From IMG/VR virus record IMGVR_UViG_3300033153_002571, positions 1 through 45,860 of that record: a DNA stretch of 45,860 nt. The stretch is one strand, 5' to 3'. Every line of letters starts with the position of its first letter. Position 1 is the first letter of the stretch. Made by a program: the position numbers and the translations under genes. Source of the stretch: a virus. Positions 37,835 through 45,860 of the stretch are shown one piece after another. Under the pieces are notes generated by a model. It was not told where the DNA came from, did not search any database, and saw only the letters and a program-made list of their open reading frames with translations.

Positions 37835-40666
37835 CTATAAAGTAAACCAATTTGAACCATTGGAGTACAGCGTAACTGCTCCGTACCCGACATCTATAGT
37901 AAAAGTACTTTGCCCGTCTATTGTTTGCGAGTCCTGTGTTCCGATTACGATATTACGAACCGCTGCAAAAGCACTTATATCTTTTATTTTTATTATTCTA
38001 CCCCTAACTATTTGAGCAGTTGGAAGCGTAATTGTTGAAGTACTTGAAAAAGCTATTGTACTTTCAATTATATAATCCGTAACTAACACATTGTATGTTG
38101 TAGTACCAACAGTTGTGACGTTTACGGTTTGCCCCCCTTGAACATCAAGAGTTGTATTTGGGGACGCCGTATTCAAACCCACATATCCCGTTACATTATC
38201 TACTGTTATCCGTATATTTGGGGTTGCTGCTGTTCCACCTGTTCCAGTGTCAGAAGTCCACAATTGGAGCAGTCCTGTTCCGTCTTGCCTCCACAGTGAA
38301 CCATATCCAGTTTGCATATACTCCCACCCAGAACCATTCCACACTATATTATTTCCTGAGTACCCAAGGTGTGCAAACTCTCCAGAAACTTGAAGTTTTG
38401 CGTCAGGAGTAGCTATTCCTATACCCACCTTGCCTACAAAAGTATTATCCCCTGCATTTGTAAATGTATTAGCTTGGTCTAAATAAGCAATATTAGATAA
38501 CGCCCCACCTGTGTTTATATCGATAAATTCCAATGCAGTTTCACCAGAAGCAACCCGTAAATAATTTAATGCCTGACTAGAATATGCGTTGGGGGTATCA
38601 GACAACCCGGTAAAAGAAGTAACACCAGCACCACCAGCACCACCCCCTGCGGTAGTATTAGGGATTGCTCCCCTCAAATCTTCTGTGTCATAAAGAGACC
38701 ATACCCCAGCATTGTCTACAAATGTAAACCTTGCAATCAAAAACCCAACACCTTGAAATTGCTTAGGTATTGAATATACAGAGGAATTAATTGCATCTGA
38801 TACAGCTTGTTCTGGAAAGTTCTTATTGTATGTGCTTGTTGGCATATTAGCCATTATATGAGATGGTTCATTAGTCTTATTATTAACCCCCCATACAACG
38901 ACGCTAAAACTAGTATTCAATAACGCATCTCCTGTTGCGTCAGTAGTCACACTACCTAAGTCAATCGTCTCCGTATATGCACCTGCAAAATCATTAACAA
39001 TATAAATATTGTCGCCAATCGTACCGTCAGCAACAGCACTAGGAATTACTTCAGAAACAATTATATCAAAATCAGGAGCATTATAATTAGTACTTACGAT
39101 TGTATATAGCCCATCATTCCCCGTTGAATTATTAACACTTAATAACTTGTTATCCGGAAAAATTGAAGTTAAATCCCCGTCATCAGAGAGTATAAATGTT
39201 TCGGTTACTTGATCGACCGAGTCTATACTATATTGAGTCATATCAATAATAGGAAATATTTGTTTGTGCATCTGATAAACAACACCAGAAGTGGCTTTTA
39301 CGTAAACAGCACCGGCGTCGATAGCAACCGAACCTTGAGCACCGCTATCCCACTTGGCGTTATCTTGCCTAATCCGTTCAGTTATATGAGATAGATGTCC
39401 CTGCCCTGTGCCAGTGGCCTCAATAGCGTCATTAATGTTTTGATTCCGTAAAGCCCCTTTCTCTTGTACTGTTGCAGCGGTTTGGATAGATACTTGAGCA
39501 ACTTTAATATGCTCTTCTTCTGGAAAACTTGCAGTACTTACTGTAAGTACTTTTGTAGCGTTAGGTACATAAACATAATTAGTTTGTGGGTTTGAATCAG
39601 TACCCGCAGTTAAACTAATAGTCGCTGGCGGAGTTGTGGCCAGCGTAGTAAACCCGTCAGAAAACAACATAGTCATATTGGGGTGACTATCTGCAGGGGT
39701 TAAACTTCCAGTAATAATCGACCCATTGCTGGATACCATAAAATCAAAAGACTCTCTAAACACACCATTCCAAAAATTTATAACAGTATCATCTGCTTTT
39801 CCAACAGGGCTAATAAGTATCTCACCATTTGTTGCGTCAACCGTTGAAACACCACCTACTAATACCACGTAGTTGGGGAATGCTGGCGGAATATTAGTAA
39901 GTCCACCCGGTATAGTAGCGGATACAAATACCGCTCCTTGAAAAAGTGCTGATGTATTGATTCCAGAAACTGGGCCTCGAACTGTAGCAAAGCCGCTACT
40001 GTCAGGTAAAAGTGTTTGCGAAAGCATACCAATCCCTATTGATATGTTCTCATGACTATTAGACATAGCATATTCTACATCCGATATGTCACCAGCAAAT
40101 GAGCCAACCGGCTTTATAACTTTGCCTTTCAATAAAGTATCTAGCGTATTATTATGTACTCGAATTATATCGTTCTGTACAACTTTTGTAGTATCCCCAA
40201 ATCCAGTCGGGTAACTTAAAGTTGAAAAACCAGTGTCCCAAGTTACTTCTTGCCCATCTTTAAAACCGATACCTTTAATATCAATAATATTATTATCATT
40301 AAAATCTACATTCTGTACACTTGTAGTGTCACTTAATATCGCTTTAACCAACGTTTTATTAGTTAACTCCTGTGTTGCAGTTAAACCTACGAGTTGTTCA
40401 TTGACGGATGCAGCATCATAAGTGGCTTTCTCCATCCCTCCAGCTCCGGCAACACCTTTTTTAGTAGCTGTTTCTAAAGTACTTGTTGATAACGCAGAAG
40501 TTGTTAATTGCCAAAAATTACCGCTTTCTTCATCAAAAATAACAGTATTGATGGCTTTTGCTTTGCCAAATGTCGTGGTCGAATCTGGGATATGAAAAAC
40601 CCCTTCGACTTGTGAATAAACGAAAGTACTCATAAATAGTATAAGTAATATCAAATATTTTTTCAT
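37835..40666 (-). CDS. large fibre-like structural protein with signal peptide
   Basis: A 943-residue protein. The ATG at 40666 (SD AGAGG) is chosen over 40708. The N-terminus is a typical signal peptide (MKKYLILLILFMSTFVYSQ). The body is Thr/Ser/Gly-rich and beta-rich. It includes a segment common in aquatic phage fibres (SFTGLSDTPNAYSSQALNYL, then ETALEFI), short repeats of the GIGIATPDAKLQVSG / GLNTASPNTTLDVQGG kind found before trimeric fibre ends, and a C-terminal end YGAVTLYSNGSNWFTL. A signal peptide is unusual on a virion protein. Confidence 0.65.
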   Translation of the reverse strand: MKKYLILLILFMSTFVYSQVEGVFHIPDSTTTFGKAKAINTVIFDEESGNFWQLTTSALSTSTLETATKKGVAGAGGMEKATYDAASVNEQLVGLTATQELTNKTLVKAILSDTTSVQNVDFNDNNIIDIKGIGFKDGQEVTWDTGFSTLSYPTGFGDTTKVVQNDIIRVHNNTLDTLLKGKVIKPVGSFAGDISDVEYAMSNSHENISIGIGMLSQTLLPDSSGFATVRGPVSGINTSALFQGAVFVSATIPGGLTNIPPAFPNYVVLVGGVSTVDATNGEILISPVGKADDTVINFWNGVFRESFDFMVSSNGSIITGSLTPADSHPNMTMLFSDGFTTLATTPPATISLTAGTDSNPQTNYVYVPNATKVLTVSTASFPEEEHIKVAQVSIQTAATVQEKGALRNQNINDAIEATGTGQGHLSHITERIRQDNAKWDSGAQGSVAIDAGAVYVKATSGVVYQMHKQIFPIIDMTQYSIDSVDQVTETFILSDDGDLTSIFPDNKLLSVNNSTGNDGLYTIVSTNYNAPDFDIIVSEVIPSAVADGTIGDNIYIVNDFAGAYTETIDLGSVTTDATGDALLNTSFSVVVWGVNNKTNEPSHIMANMPTSTYNKNFPEQAVSDAINSSVYSIPKQFQGVGFLIARFTFVDNAGVWSLYDTEDLRGAIPNTTAGGGAGGAGVTSFTGLSDTPNAYSSQALNYLRVASGETALEFIDINTGGALSNIAYLDQANTFTNAGDNTFVGKVGIGIATPDAKLQVSGEFAHLGYSGNNIVWNGSGWEYMQTGYGSLWRQDGTGLLQLWTSDTGTGGTAATPNIRITVDNVTGYVGLNTASPNTTLDVQGGQTVNVTTVGTTTYNVLVTDYIIESTIAFSSTSTITLPTAQIVRGRIIKIKDISAFAAVRNIVIGTQDSQTIDGQSTFTIDVGYGAVTLYSNGSNWFTL

Positions 40667-40682
40667 CTTAACCTCTAAAAAT

Positions 40683-41354
40683 TTATGTTGATAGGAATAC
40701 TTCTTCACTTCCAGATAACGCAGGACTAAAAACTATTGAAGTCGTCCCTCTTCCTGAAATATTTGTTGTTTGAAATACATTGTCTACATAAACATTATTT
40801 ATGCTAAATGTTTCATTAAAATTAGTTTGTCCGGGGGTTGCAGTAGATATATTAAATTCATACGCCCCGCTCCCCGAACCGTTTTCAACTATTTTTTTTT
40901 TTACTATCAAATTTGCTTTGACATTATAAACACCGGTACTTCTATTGAATTTATATTCTATGGTAAACCAATCGGCGAGACCTATCGCCGCATCATCAGA
41001 GGTAATTATCTCATTATTCCCGGCCGTTACCTCTCCGAATTCTTGTGTTATCGTGGTTAGAAAACCATCAATACGATTATATAAACTAATTACTATATCT
41101 GTTCCCGCTTCCATAGTATTCCCAGTTACAGAGACCACATTGGTTATCTCATCTCGTTGGTCCAAGATAACTTTATTAACCAAATAGTATTGCTCTTGGG
41201 TATCAGGGAGACTCAAAGCGTCAAATTCAACTTGTGTTAAATCCAATCTTTGAAAATCTATGGACCCACTACCACTGTTAATTGATTCGCCATCAATTAT
41301 ATGCCCTGTGAAAAAGAGTTTTCTATCCCCTAACGAAACTATATCGTTATCCAT
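40683..41354 (-). CDS. hypothetical structural protein
   Basis: A 223-residue, beta-rich acidic protein (Thr/Asn/Ser-rich C-terminal half, FNISTATPGQTNFNE). It starts just after the portal stop, with SD GAGG, and precedes the fibre-like gene. It may be the base or partner of that fibre. No family is recognised. Confidence 0.5.
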   Translation of the reverse strand: MDNDIVSLGDRKLFFTGHIIDGESINSGSGSIDFQRLDLTQVEFDALSLPDTQEQYYLVNKVILDQRDEITNVVSVTGNTMEAGTDIVISLYNRIDGFLTTITQEFGEVTAGNNEIITSDDAAIGLADWFTIEYKFNRSTGVYNVKANLIVKKKIVENGSGSGAYEFNISTATPGQTNFNETFSINNVYVDNVFQTTNISGRGTTSIVFSPALSGSEEVFLST

Positions 41355-41356
41355 GG

Positions 41357-42925
41357 TTAAACCTCATTTAAATTATTTACTGCCTCTTCACCGAATTCAG
41401 CTTGTAGCACCAATAGTGGCCTCATAGCTTCGGCTTTCATTTCATTTTCTCTTTTTAATTTTGTTGTATTTTTTCTAAAATTAGTATTTGATAATTCTCT
41501 TGCAACTTTTGTATTTGTTGTCCAAGCTTCATCGACCATTAACTTCTGTCCTTGTGCTTGCTTTTTAATATCTGTGGAGGGTTTGATAGCCCCCATCCAA
41601 TCTGCATTTACCCAAGCTACAACGGTATAGAATTGTTGTGGGTCCTTCCACGCTTCTAATAACCCCTTAGCTGTAATACGACCAGCTAAAACTTCATTAA
41701 CTAACCATTCTTCGTATACTGGCTGACATAAAGCTTCTGCAAATCTTTTTCTAGTAGGGTCAAGGTACATTTTGAATTCATTTATGGCTGCTTGAGATGC
41801 ACTATAATTAGAATTGAACGATAATGTTAATATCTCAGGTGGAATTTGGTTAGCCCACGCAACTGCTTGGATTATAGACCTTTCAAACTCACCAAAAGCT
41901 TGGTCTGTTCCTTGATTATTAAATCCTATAGGTTCTTCACCTTGTTGTAAAGTCTCCATTACTAGTCCTGGCATCTGACTTTGAATATCATATGTTCTTG
42001 AGCTGCCATCACCATCTGTTACCTCGGCAGTATCTTTTCTAACCGCCCCGCCAGATAGTGGTTTTGTTCCCATCTTATCTTCTGTTTTTTTAATAAACAT
42101 AGCTAAAATAGAATTTATTACAGCTTTTCTTTGAACTGCATCCCTGTATCTATCAATCTCTTTTAAAGACTGTAATACAAGAGCCAACATCGGTTGCCCT
42201 CGAACTGCATCGATTCGCCTATCAGTACCATAAACCATCCAAGATAAACGCCTTCCTGACCTTTCACCAAAGGCCGGTACTCTTTTACTTTCAAGAAATC
42301 CAGTAGTGACATGGAATGCGACTTGTCTTCCTTTAGAATCAAGTTCTACCCCGTGTTTAATCTTATGTCCCTTTCGGGGTTCATAACCTAAGGGTGTACG
42401 GATTGAACCTCCCGGAATCAATTGTATATTAGGTGTTTTTGTATTTGTTGAAAAATTTAAAATAACTAAAACATCTCCTGCGGCTAAAGATTCCATTCTA
42501 ACAAGTTCTTGGATCGCCCCAAAAGTCTTAAGTTGTTTATGGTCACAGGCTTTCGAATACTTACCCCACAAGTGAAATCTATCTTCTACATCGTCAGTCC
42601 AATCAACAAGAGAATCTTCATTTAGACCTAAAATCTTTTCATATGGTGTGGCTTCTAAAGATAAACCGATATTTATCTCGTTGGTCACGAGTCGTCTTAT
42701 TATTCCTCTAGCATATAAATTTTCGGTAAATAACTGATCTGATCTTTTTCGTAATTCCCAATAGTCTGGGGTGAAAACTTTAGTATCCCCAAAACCACCA
42801 TAGAATTTATCCCCATTAAAGTCCACATTAGTTGCTGTCGATCTTGAGAACCGTTCTAGGTCATCGAGGGAGATCATTCTTTTATCTTTTGGTTTTGAAA
42901 ATAGCCATTTGAAAGGGTTTACCAT
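41357..42925 (-). CDS. portal protein (lambda gpB-type)
   Basis: A 522-residue protein of the Phage_portal_2 kind: RSTATNVDFNGDKFYGGFGD, RGIIRRLVTNEINIGLSLEA, SLAAGDVLVIL, and PPEILTLSFNSNYSASQAA in the C-terminal part. Overlaps the gpW-like gene by 7 bases. Forms the dodecameric DNA gate. Confidence 0.9.
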   Translation of the reverse strand: MVNPFKWLFSKPKDKRMISLDDLERFSRSTATNVDFNGDKFYGGFGDTKVFTPDYWELRKRSDQLFTENLYARGIIRRLVTNEINIGLSLEATPYEKILGLNEDSLVDWTDDVEDRFHLWGKYSKACDHKQLKTFGAIQELVRMESLAAGDVLVILNFSTNTKTPNIQLIPGGSIRTPLGYEPRKGHKIKHGVELDSKGRQVAFHVTTGFLESKRVPAFGERSGRRLSWMVYGTDRRIDAVRGQPMLALVLQSLKEIDRYRDAVQRKAVINSILAMFIKKTEDKMGTKPLSGGAVRKDTAEVTDGDGSSRTYDIQSQMPGLVMETLQQGEEPIGFNNQGTDQAFGEFERSIIQAVAWANQIPPEILTLSFNSNYSASQAAINEFKMYLDPTRKRFAEALCQPVYEEWLVNEVLAGRITAKGLLEAWKDPQQFYTVVAWVNADWMGAIKPSTDIKKQAQGQKLMVDEAWTTNTKVARELSNTNFRKNTTKLKRENEMKAEAMRPLLVLQAEFGEEAVNNLNEV

Positions 42926-43173
42926 TGTGGCCTCACTGTAACCGAACCGTTACCATTTAATCGCTGTTGGAAAACATCTAATTGATTATAAAGCCCGTCG
43001 AGTACTTTTTGAAGACTCGCTACATTTAGCTTAGTAACTTTTTGTATCGATTGCCCAGTGTCCAAAGAATAACTCTCAGCACCGCCGATTATAATAGCGT
43101 TAATAGCTGTATTATATAGTTCAATCTGAGCTTTAATTTTGGTTATCTGAGCTTGTAAATAAGCGTTGTCCAT
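42919..43173 (-). CDS. gpW-like head-tail joining protein
   Basis: An 84-residue protein. A long N-terminal helix (QAQITKIKAQIELYNTAINA), a beta-turn (SYSLDTGQSIQKVTKLNVAS) and a second helix are typical of lambda gpW. Placed between terminase and portal, as in lambda. SD TGAGG. Confidence 0.75.
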   Translation of the reverse strand: MDNAYLQAQITKIKAQIELYNTAINAIIIGGAESYSLDTGQSIQKVTKLNVASLQKVLDGLYNQLDVFQQRLNGNGSVTVRPQW

Positions 43174-43197
43174 TTGGGCCTCATAATTTAACTATCA

Positions 43198-43226
43198 AAT
43201 ATAACCGCTACCTGTATAAATGTCAA
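43198..43226 (-). promoter_or_regulatory. leftward late promoter (TTGACA-17-TATATT)
   Basis: TTGACA at 43226-43221 overlaps the end of TerL; a 17-base spacer; TATATT at 43203-43198; AC before the -35. Start near 43191, 18 bases before the gpW-like ATG. Gives the portal and capsid genes their own transcript. Confidence 0.65.
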
Positions 43227-45190
43227 GTGTAAAATAAAGAATTATTTTCACAAAGCTCCCAAAAAGCGGTCCAGTTAACCGACTCTTCTTCCAACTGGTT
43301 TAAACATACATCCCAGGCGATTAACTCAAGGGCTGCATTATTATAAACCAGTAAATCCCAAAGTTCATTTTTTGCACCGTTTGGTCTATGCCATTCGAAA
43401 CCGAGACGCTTTCCAGTTTTCTTTTCAATTTTTTCCCTTTTCTGCTCAACTGTAAGCTCCTTTAATTGTTTATCAGTTGCATCTACTGGAGCGTTAAAAT
43501 GGCCCCTTGGTTGTTCTCCTTCGCCATCCCAGTTTCTACGGAGTGCAGCTGCCCATCTATCCTTGTAGATATCCACAGTGATTCCGTAAGCGGTTGTTCC
43601 TAGTTTTGTCGTGAAAGGGCTAAATTCTCTGAAAGTTGCATTCTTAGGTGGAAGCTCTCGACCTTTAATTGGGTACACCCCCCTGTCGTACATACCGCAG
43701 AAACTGTAAACTTGTTCGGGTCTATATCCAGAATCCACAAGGGTTATTTCAAGTTTATAAATCCTCCCATCATCAGCAATATACTCTTTCGCTTCAACTA
43801 GTTTAGATAATTCACCCCAAGTTCCAGGATCGTCTAATTGTTCTGTGTCTCCTTCGAATGTAAAATAATCAATCAGAAATGAACGATTCTCAACAGTCCA
43901 TCCGAAAACAGCAACTTTTAAATTATCTTTGTGGACATCTACCGCACAGGTTAATAACATAATATGCTTTTTAGCGTGTTTAACGGCGAAACTGTTCGGG
44001 ATGTTACCATAAGCGTATTCTTGTCTTCTATGGGCCGAGACAATAGCGAAACGAAGTCTGTCTCCCCTAATTTCGAAAGTTTCCCCCAAAATATTATTAT
44101 AAAATTCCTGTAATAACCCTAAATCTTTTGGTCTCGAAGCTTTGGTGTCCCACGCTGACAGATAATCTAGTACCGCCGCTTCCCATGTGAACATAGAAGC
44201 CGGTGAATATAAACCGTTTAGGTGGTACGAGCGAACACCTGGACTTTTTGGTTTAGCTGTTGGGACCCATTTACCCCTGTTAAACATCCAAGTTTTATCA
44301 GAATTGATATGTTTGTGTCCACAAAACTTACATACATATCGGACACTGTCGGGTTTTAGCGTTACCCCGTCGTCCATATAGTTCCAAATCAAACCCCACA
44401 GATCTCCTGTGTCTTCATGCACTCCAGTAAATCGTAATTTTTGATGTTTTCCACACGCTTTACAGGGGACCTCATAGTATCTTTGGTCGCCTTCTTTGAA
44501 ATGCCTCTCGATTCTGGATTGTCCTTTAATCAGCGGCGTTGATAGCCTGAGTACCTTCCTCGTTTGGTGGTATGCTTTAGTTCTTGCTTCGGCAAGCTTT
44601 CCGGGGTCTCCATCCCTACCAACATTGTCGGGATATCCGTCTGGTTCATCTTGCAACAAGTATTGAATTGATATGGATCGTAATTTAGCGGCATTTTTTG
44701 CCCCTAGGGGAATTAAAAACCCCCCTCCGAGCCATTCGATTTTTGAATTAGTTTTTCCGGTCTTTCGATTATTATTTTCATCAGATGAACGGATTAACTC
44801 ACTTAGTCCTGATTGTTGAATCATTGGGGTAATATAGGATTCCATTCTCAACTTGGCTAACTCGGCATCTGCTGTCATCATCATCATTGGTGCTGATTTT
44901 ACATGGGCCATTACATAACCGATGGTGTTCTCTAACACCCCCACAGTCGCCCCGATTTGGGCCCCTTTTTGCAAAGTTACTTCTCTGACTGATGAGCGTA
45001 TATCCATGCAATCGGCAATCTCTCTCAGAGCCGGTGCAACTTCGTAATTATAATAACCTGGTAATGGAGTAACACTTGCCGGCAAATATCTATTTTCCTC
45101 CGCCCAAGAACTCGGGGTTACAGAAACCACATGATCGGTTAAAGCATCAAATTTTTCACCAAGCCATTTTAAACATTCTTTTTCAAACAT
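43223..45190 (-). CDS. terminase large subunit (GpA-type)
   Basis: A 655-residue packaging motor-nuclease of the lambda gpA family: ENRYLPASVTPLPGYYNYEV, the P-loop region LQKGAQIGATVGVLENTIGY, LQDEPDGYPDNV (Walker B-like) and CKACGKHQ...CKFCGHKH zinc pair (about 240-300), then nuclease strands LLTCAVDVHKDNL and LVDSGYRPEQVY. The P-loop has no GKT; as in lambda gpA, the Lys lies at its start (QKGAQIGAT). GpA enzymes usually cut cos sites. Confidence 0.9.
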   Translation of the reverse strand: MFEKECLKWLGEKFDALTDHVVSVTPSSWAEENRYLPASVTPLPGYYNYEVAPALREIADCMDIRSSVREVTLQKGAQIGATVGVLENTIGYVMAHVKSAPMMMMTADAELAKLRMESYITPMIQQSGLSELIRSSDENNNRKTGKTNSKIEWLGGGFLIPLGAKNAAKLRSISIQYLLQDEPDGYPDNVGRDGDPGKLAEARTKAYHQTRKVLRLSTPLIKGQSRIERHFKEGDQRYYEVPCKACGKHQKLRFTGVHEDTGDLWGLIWNYMDDGVTLKPDSVRYVCKFCGHKHINSDKTWMFNRGKWVPTAKPKSPGVRSYHLNGLYSPASMFTWEAAVLDYLSAWDTKASRPKDLGLLQEFYNNILGETFEIRGDRLRFAIVSAHRRQEYAYGNIPNSFAVKHAKKHIMLLTCAVDVHKDNLKVAVFGWTVENRSFLIDYFTFEGDTEQLDDPGTWGELSKLVEAKEYIADDGRIYKLEITLVDSGYRPEQVYSFCGMYDRGVYPIKGRELPPKNATFREFSPFTTKLGTTAYGITVDIYKDRWAAALRRNWDGEGEQPRGHFNAPVDATDKQLKELTVEQKREKIEKKTGKRLGFEWHRPNGAKNELWDLLVYNNAALELIAWDVCLNQLEEESVNWTAFWELCENNSLFYT

Positions 45191-45791
45191 TTTTTAACGC
45201 CTTCTTTGATTTTTCTTTAATACTTTTTATTTGATTGGAAATTATCTGCTGAACCATTAATTCAATTTCTTCTTTAGTCTCACCGGCTTCAACCGCTTCA
45301 ATAACTCTGGCCGCTATAGTTCTCGGGGAGTCATTTAACAATCTTATATTTGATGTTTCGATATACCCGAACACATGAGTTTCTACAAATTTTCTAGGAA
45401 TTAAATCTTTTTGTGTAGCGGCATTCTTCAATCGCTTTTCGTGGATATCTTCAATTGCTTTAACCGCTTTGAGCCAATCCACGAAGCGGGTATCTGTTCC
45501 AAATTTTTTAATAAGTTCGGAAAGTGTCATTTTGTCCGCTAGGTCTCGAATATCGTCGGGCAAGTTGGACAAATCCACAGAATTAGTTTCTACCGGCTTC
45601 GTAGCAGCTTCGGGTTTCTTCTCTAGTTCTTGGAGGGCTTTGTGCTTCGCTAAAAATGCGACAGCGGCTTCGTGGGTGGATTCTATTTTTTTTCCAATCA
45701 TTGCCGGCTTGAGATGTTTCTTGCAAGCACTCTGCACGGTGGAAGTGGCTACGTTTCCGAGGCGGCTAAAGGCCGCTTTAGTAATTATCAT
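45183..45791 (-). CDS. terminase small subunit (Nu1-like)
   Basis: A 202-residue protein. The N-terminal helix-turn-helix (AAFSRLGNVATSTVQSACKK) is used to read the packaging site; the middle is helical and charged, the C-terminus (AGETKEEIELMVQQI) is a probable TerL-binding tail. Overlaps TerL by 8 bases. The cos or pac site should lie just upstream, toward the window ends. Confidence 0.75.
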   Translation of the reverse strand: MIITKAAFSRLGNVATSTVQSACKKHLKPAMIGKKIESTHEAAVAFLAKHKALQELEKKPEAATKPVETNSVDLSNLPDDIRDLADKMTLSELIKKFGTDTRFVDWLKAVKAIEDIHEKRLKNAATQKDLIPRKFVETHVFGYIETSNIRLLNDSPRTIAARVIEAVEAGETKEEIELMVQQIISNQIKSIKEKSKKALKNV

Positions 45792-45860
45792 TATTTTCCC
45801 TATTTATGTCTCAATCGCATTCGTGCCTAGAGCTCAGATTTTGCGAGAGGGGTGACCTAC
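45792..45860. other. TerS leader and right window end
   Basis: Holds the SD AGGGAAA of TerS and the right arm GAGAGGGGTGAC (45845-45856) of the dyad spanning the joined ends. CTAC at the very end is repeated as the first four bases of the window. No gene or promoter was seen. Confidence 0.4.

Noticed and set aside
40667-40708. Earlier ATG for the fibre-like protein
   Set aside because: Overlaps the previous gene, lacks an SD, and would mask the signal peptide that begins at 40666.
1-45860. Integrase, tRNA genes or CRISPR arrays
   Set aside because: Looked for tyrosine/serine recombinase motifs, cloverleaf-like stretches and regularly spaced repeats; none seen by eye. A tRNAscan or HMM search would be more sensitive.

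Overview
The window looks like a complete or nearly complete genome of a tailed phage with a contractile, Mu-type tail (a myovirus). The evidence is a lambda-type DNA-packaging and head set (TerS, GpA-type TerL, gpW-like joiner, lambda-B-type portal, capsid protease/scaffold, gpD-like decoration protein, gpE-like major capsid protein) followed by the full Mu-order tail set (sheath, tube, frameshifted tail assembly chaperones, tape measure, gpN, gpP, gp45, gp46, gp47, gp48, fibres). There is no integrase, transposase, rRNA, tRNA or CRISPR array, so I see no direct sign of lysogeny. The DNA is AT-rich and the genes use strong Shine-Dalgarno sites and sigma70-type promoters (ACTTGACA, 17 bp, TATATT-like). 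The host is probably a Gram-negative bacterium, but I cannot name it.

Layout. (a) 73-830: a leftward minor-tail-type gene with its own promoter; if the ends are joined it reads into the terminase genes at the right end. (b) 796-1418: a gene-free AT-rich stretch with long inverted repeats (candidate origin or control region). (c) 1419-3806: a rightward operon of small genes, starting with three genes built from shared helix-turn-helix modules. (d) 3817-11741: a leftward operon with a YiiX-type peptidase, an M15 endolysin-type peptidase, primase-helicase, VRR-NUC nuclease, a DUF4406 protein, a duplicated small gene and an SF2 helicase. An internal promoter at 9229-9257 is followed by a hairpin and U-tract leader. 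(e) 11741-11902: divergent promoters sharing a 16-bp inverted element. (f) 11902-18698: a rightward replication operon with a Cas4/RecB-like DUF2800 nuclease, a DUF2815 protein and a family A DNA polymerase interrupted by a mini-intein. (g) 18740-18834: a terminator for the late operon, plus a promoter-terminator unit that could encode a small RNA of about 60 nt. (h) 18831-45791: the leftward late operon. It is broken at 24010-24889 by a three-gene rightward cassette with its own promoter and a helix-turn-helix gene, a layout like anti-CRISPR/Aca loci.

How it works together. The two early operons copy the DNA: PrimPol-type primase-helicase, SF2 helicase, DNA polymerase, DUF2815 protein and nucleases. 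The late operon packages DNA and builds head and tail. Host contact is likely through two tandem seven-bladed propeller fibres and a long fibre-like protein that carries a signal peptide. Lysis is probably by the M15 peptidase with a candidate holin in the head region. The most novel items are the mini-intein in polymerase motif B, the Acr/Aca-like cassette, the candidate small RNA, the attenuator-like leader, the twin-operator divergent promoters and the modular HTH array. All family names are from reading the sequence; no database search was run.
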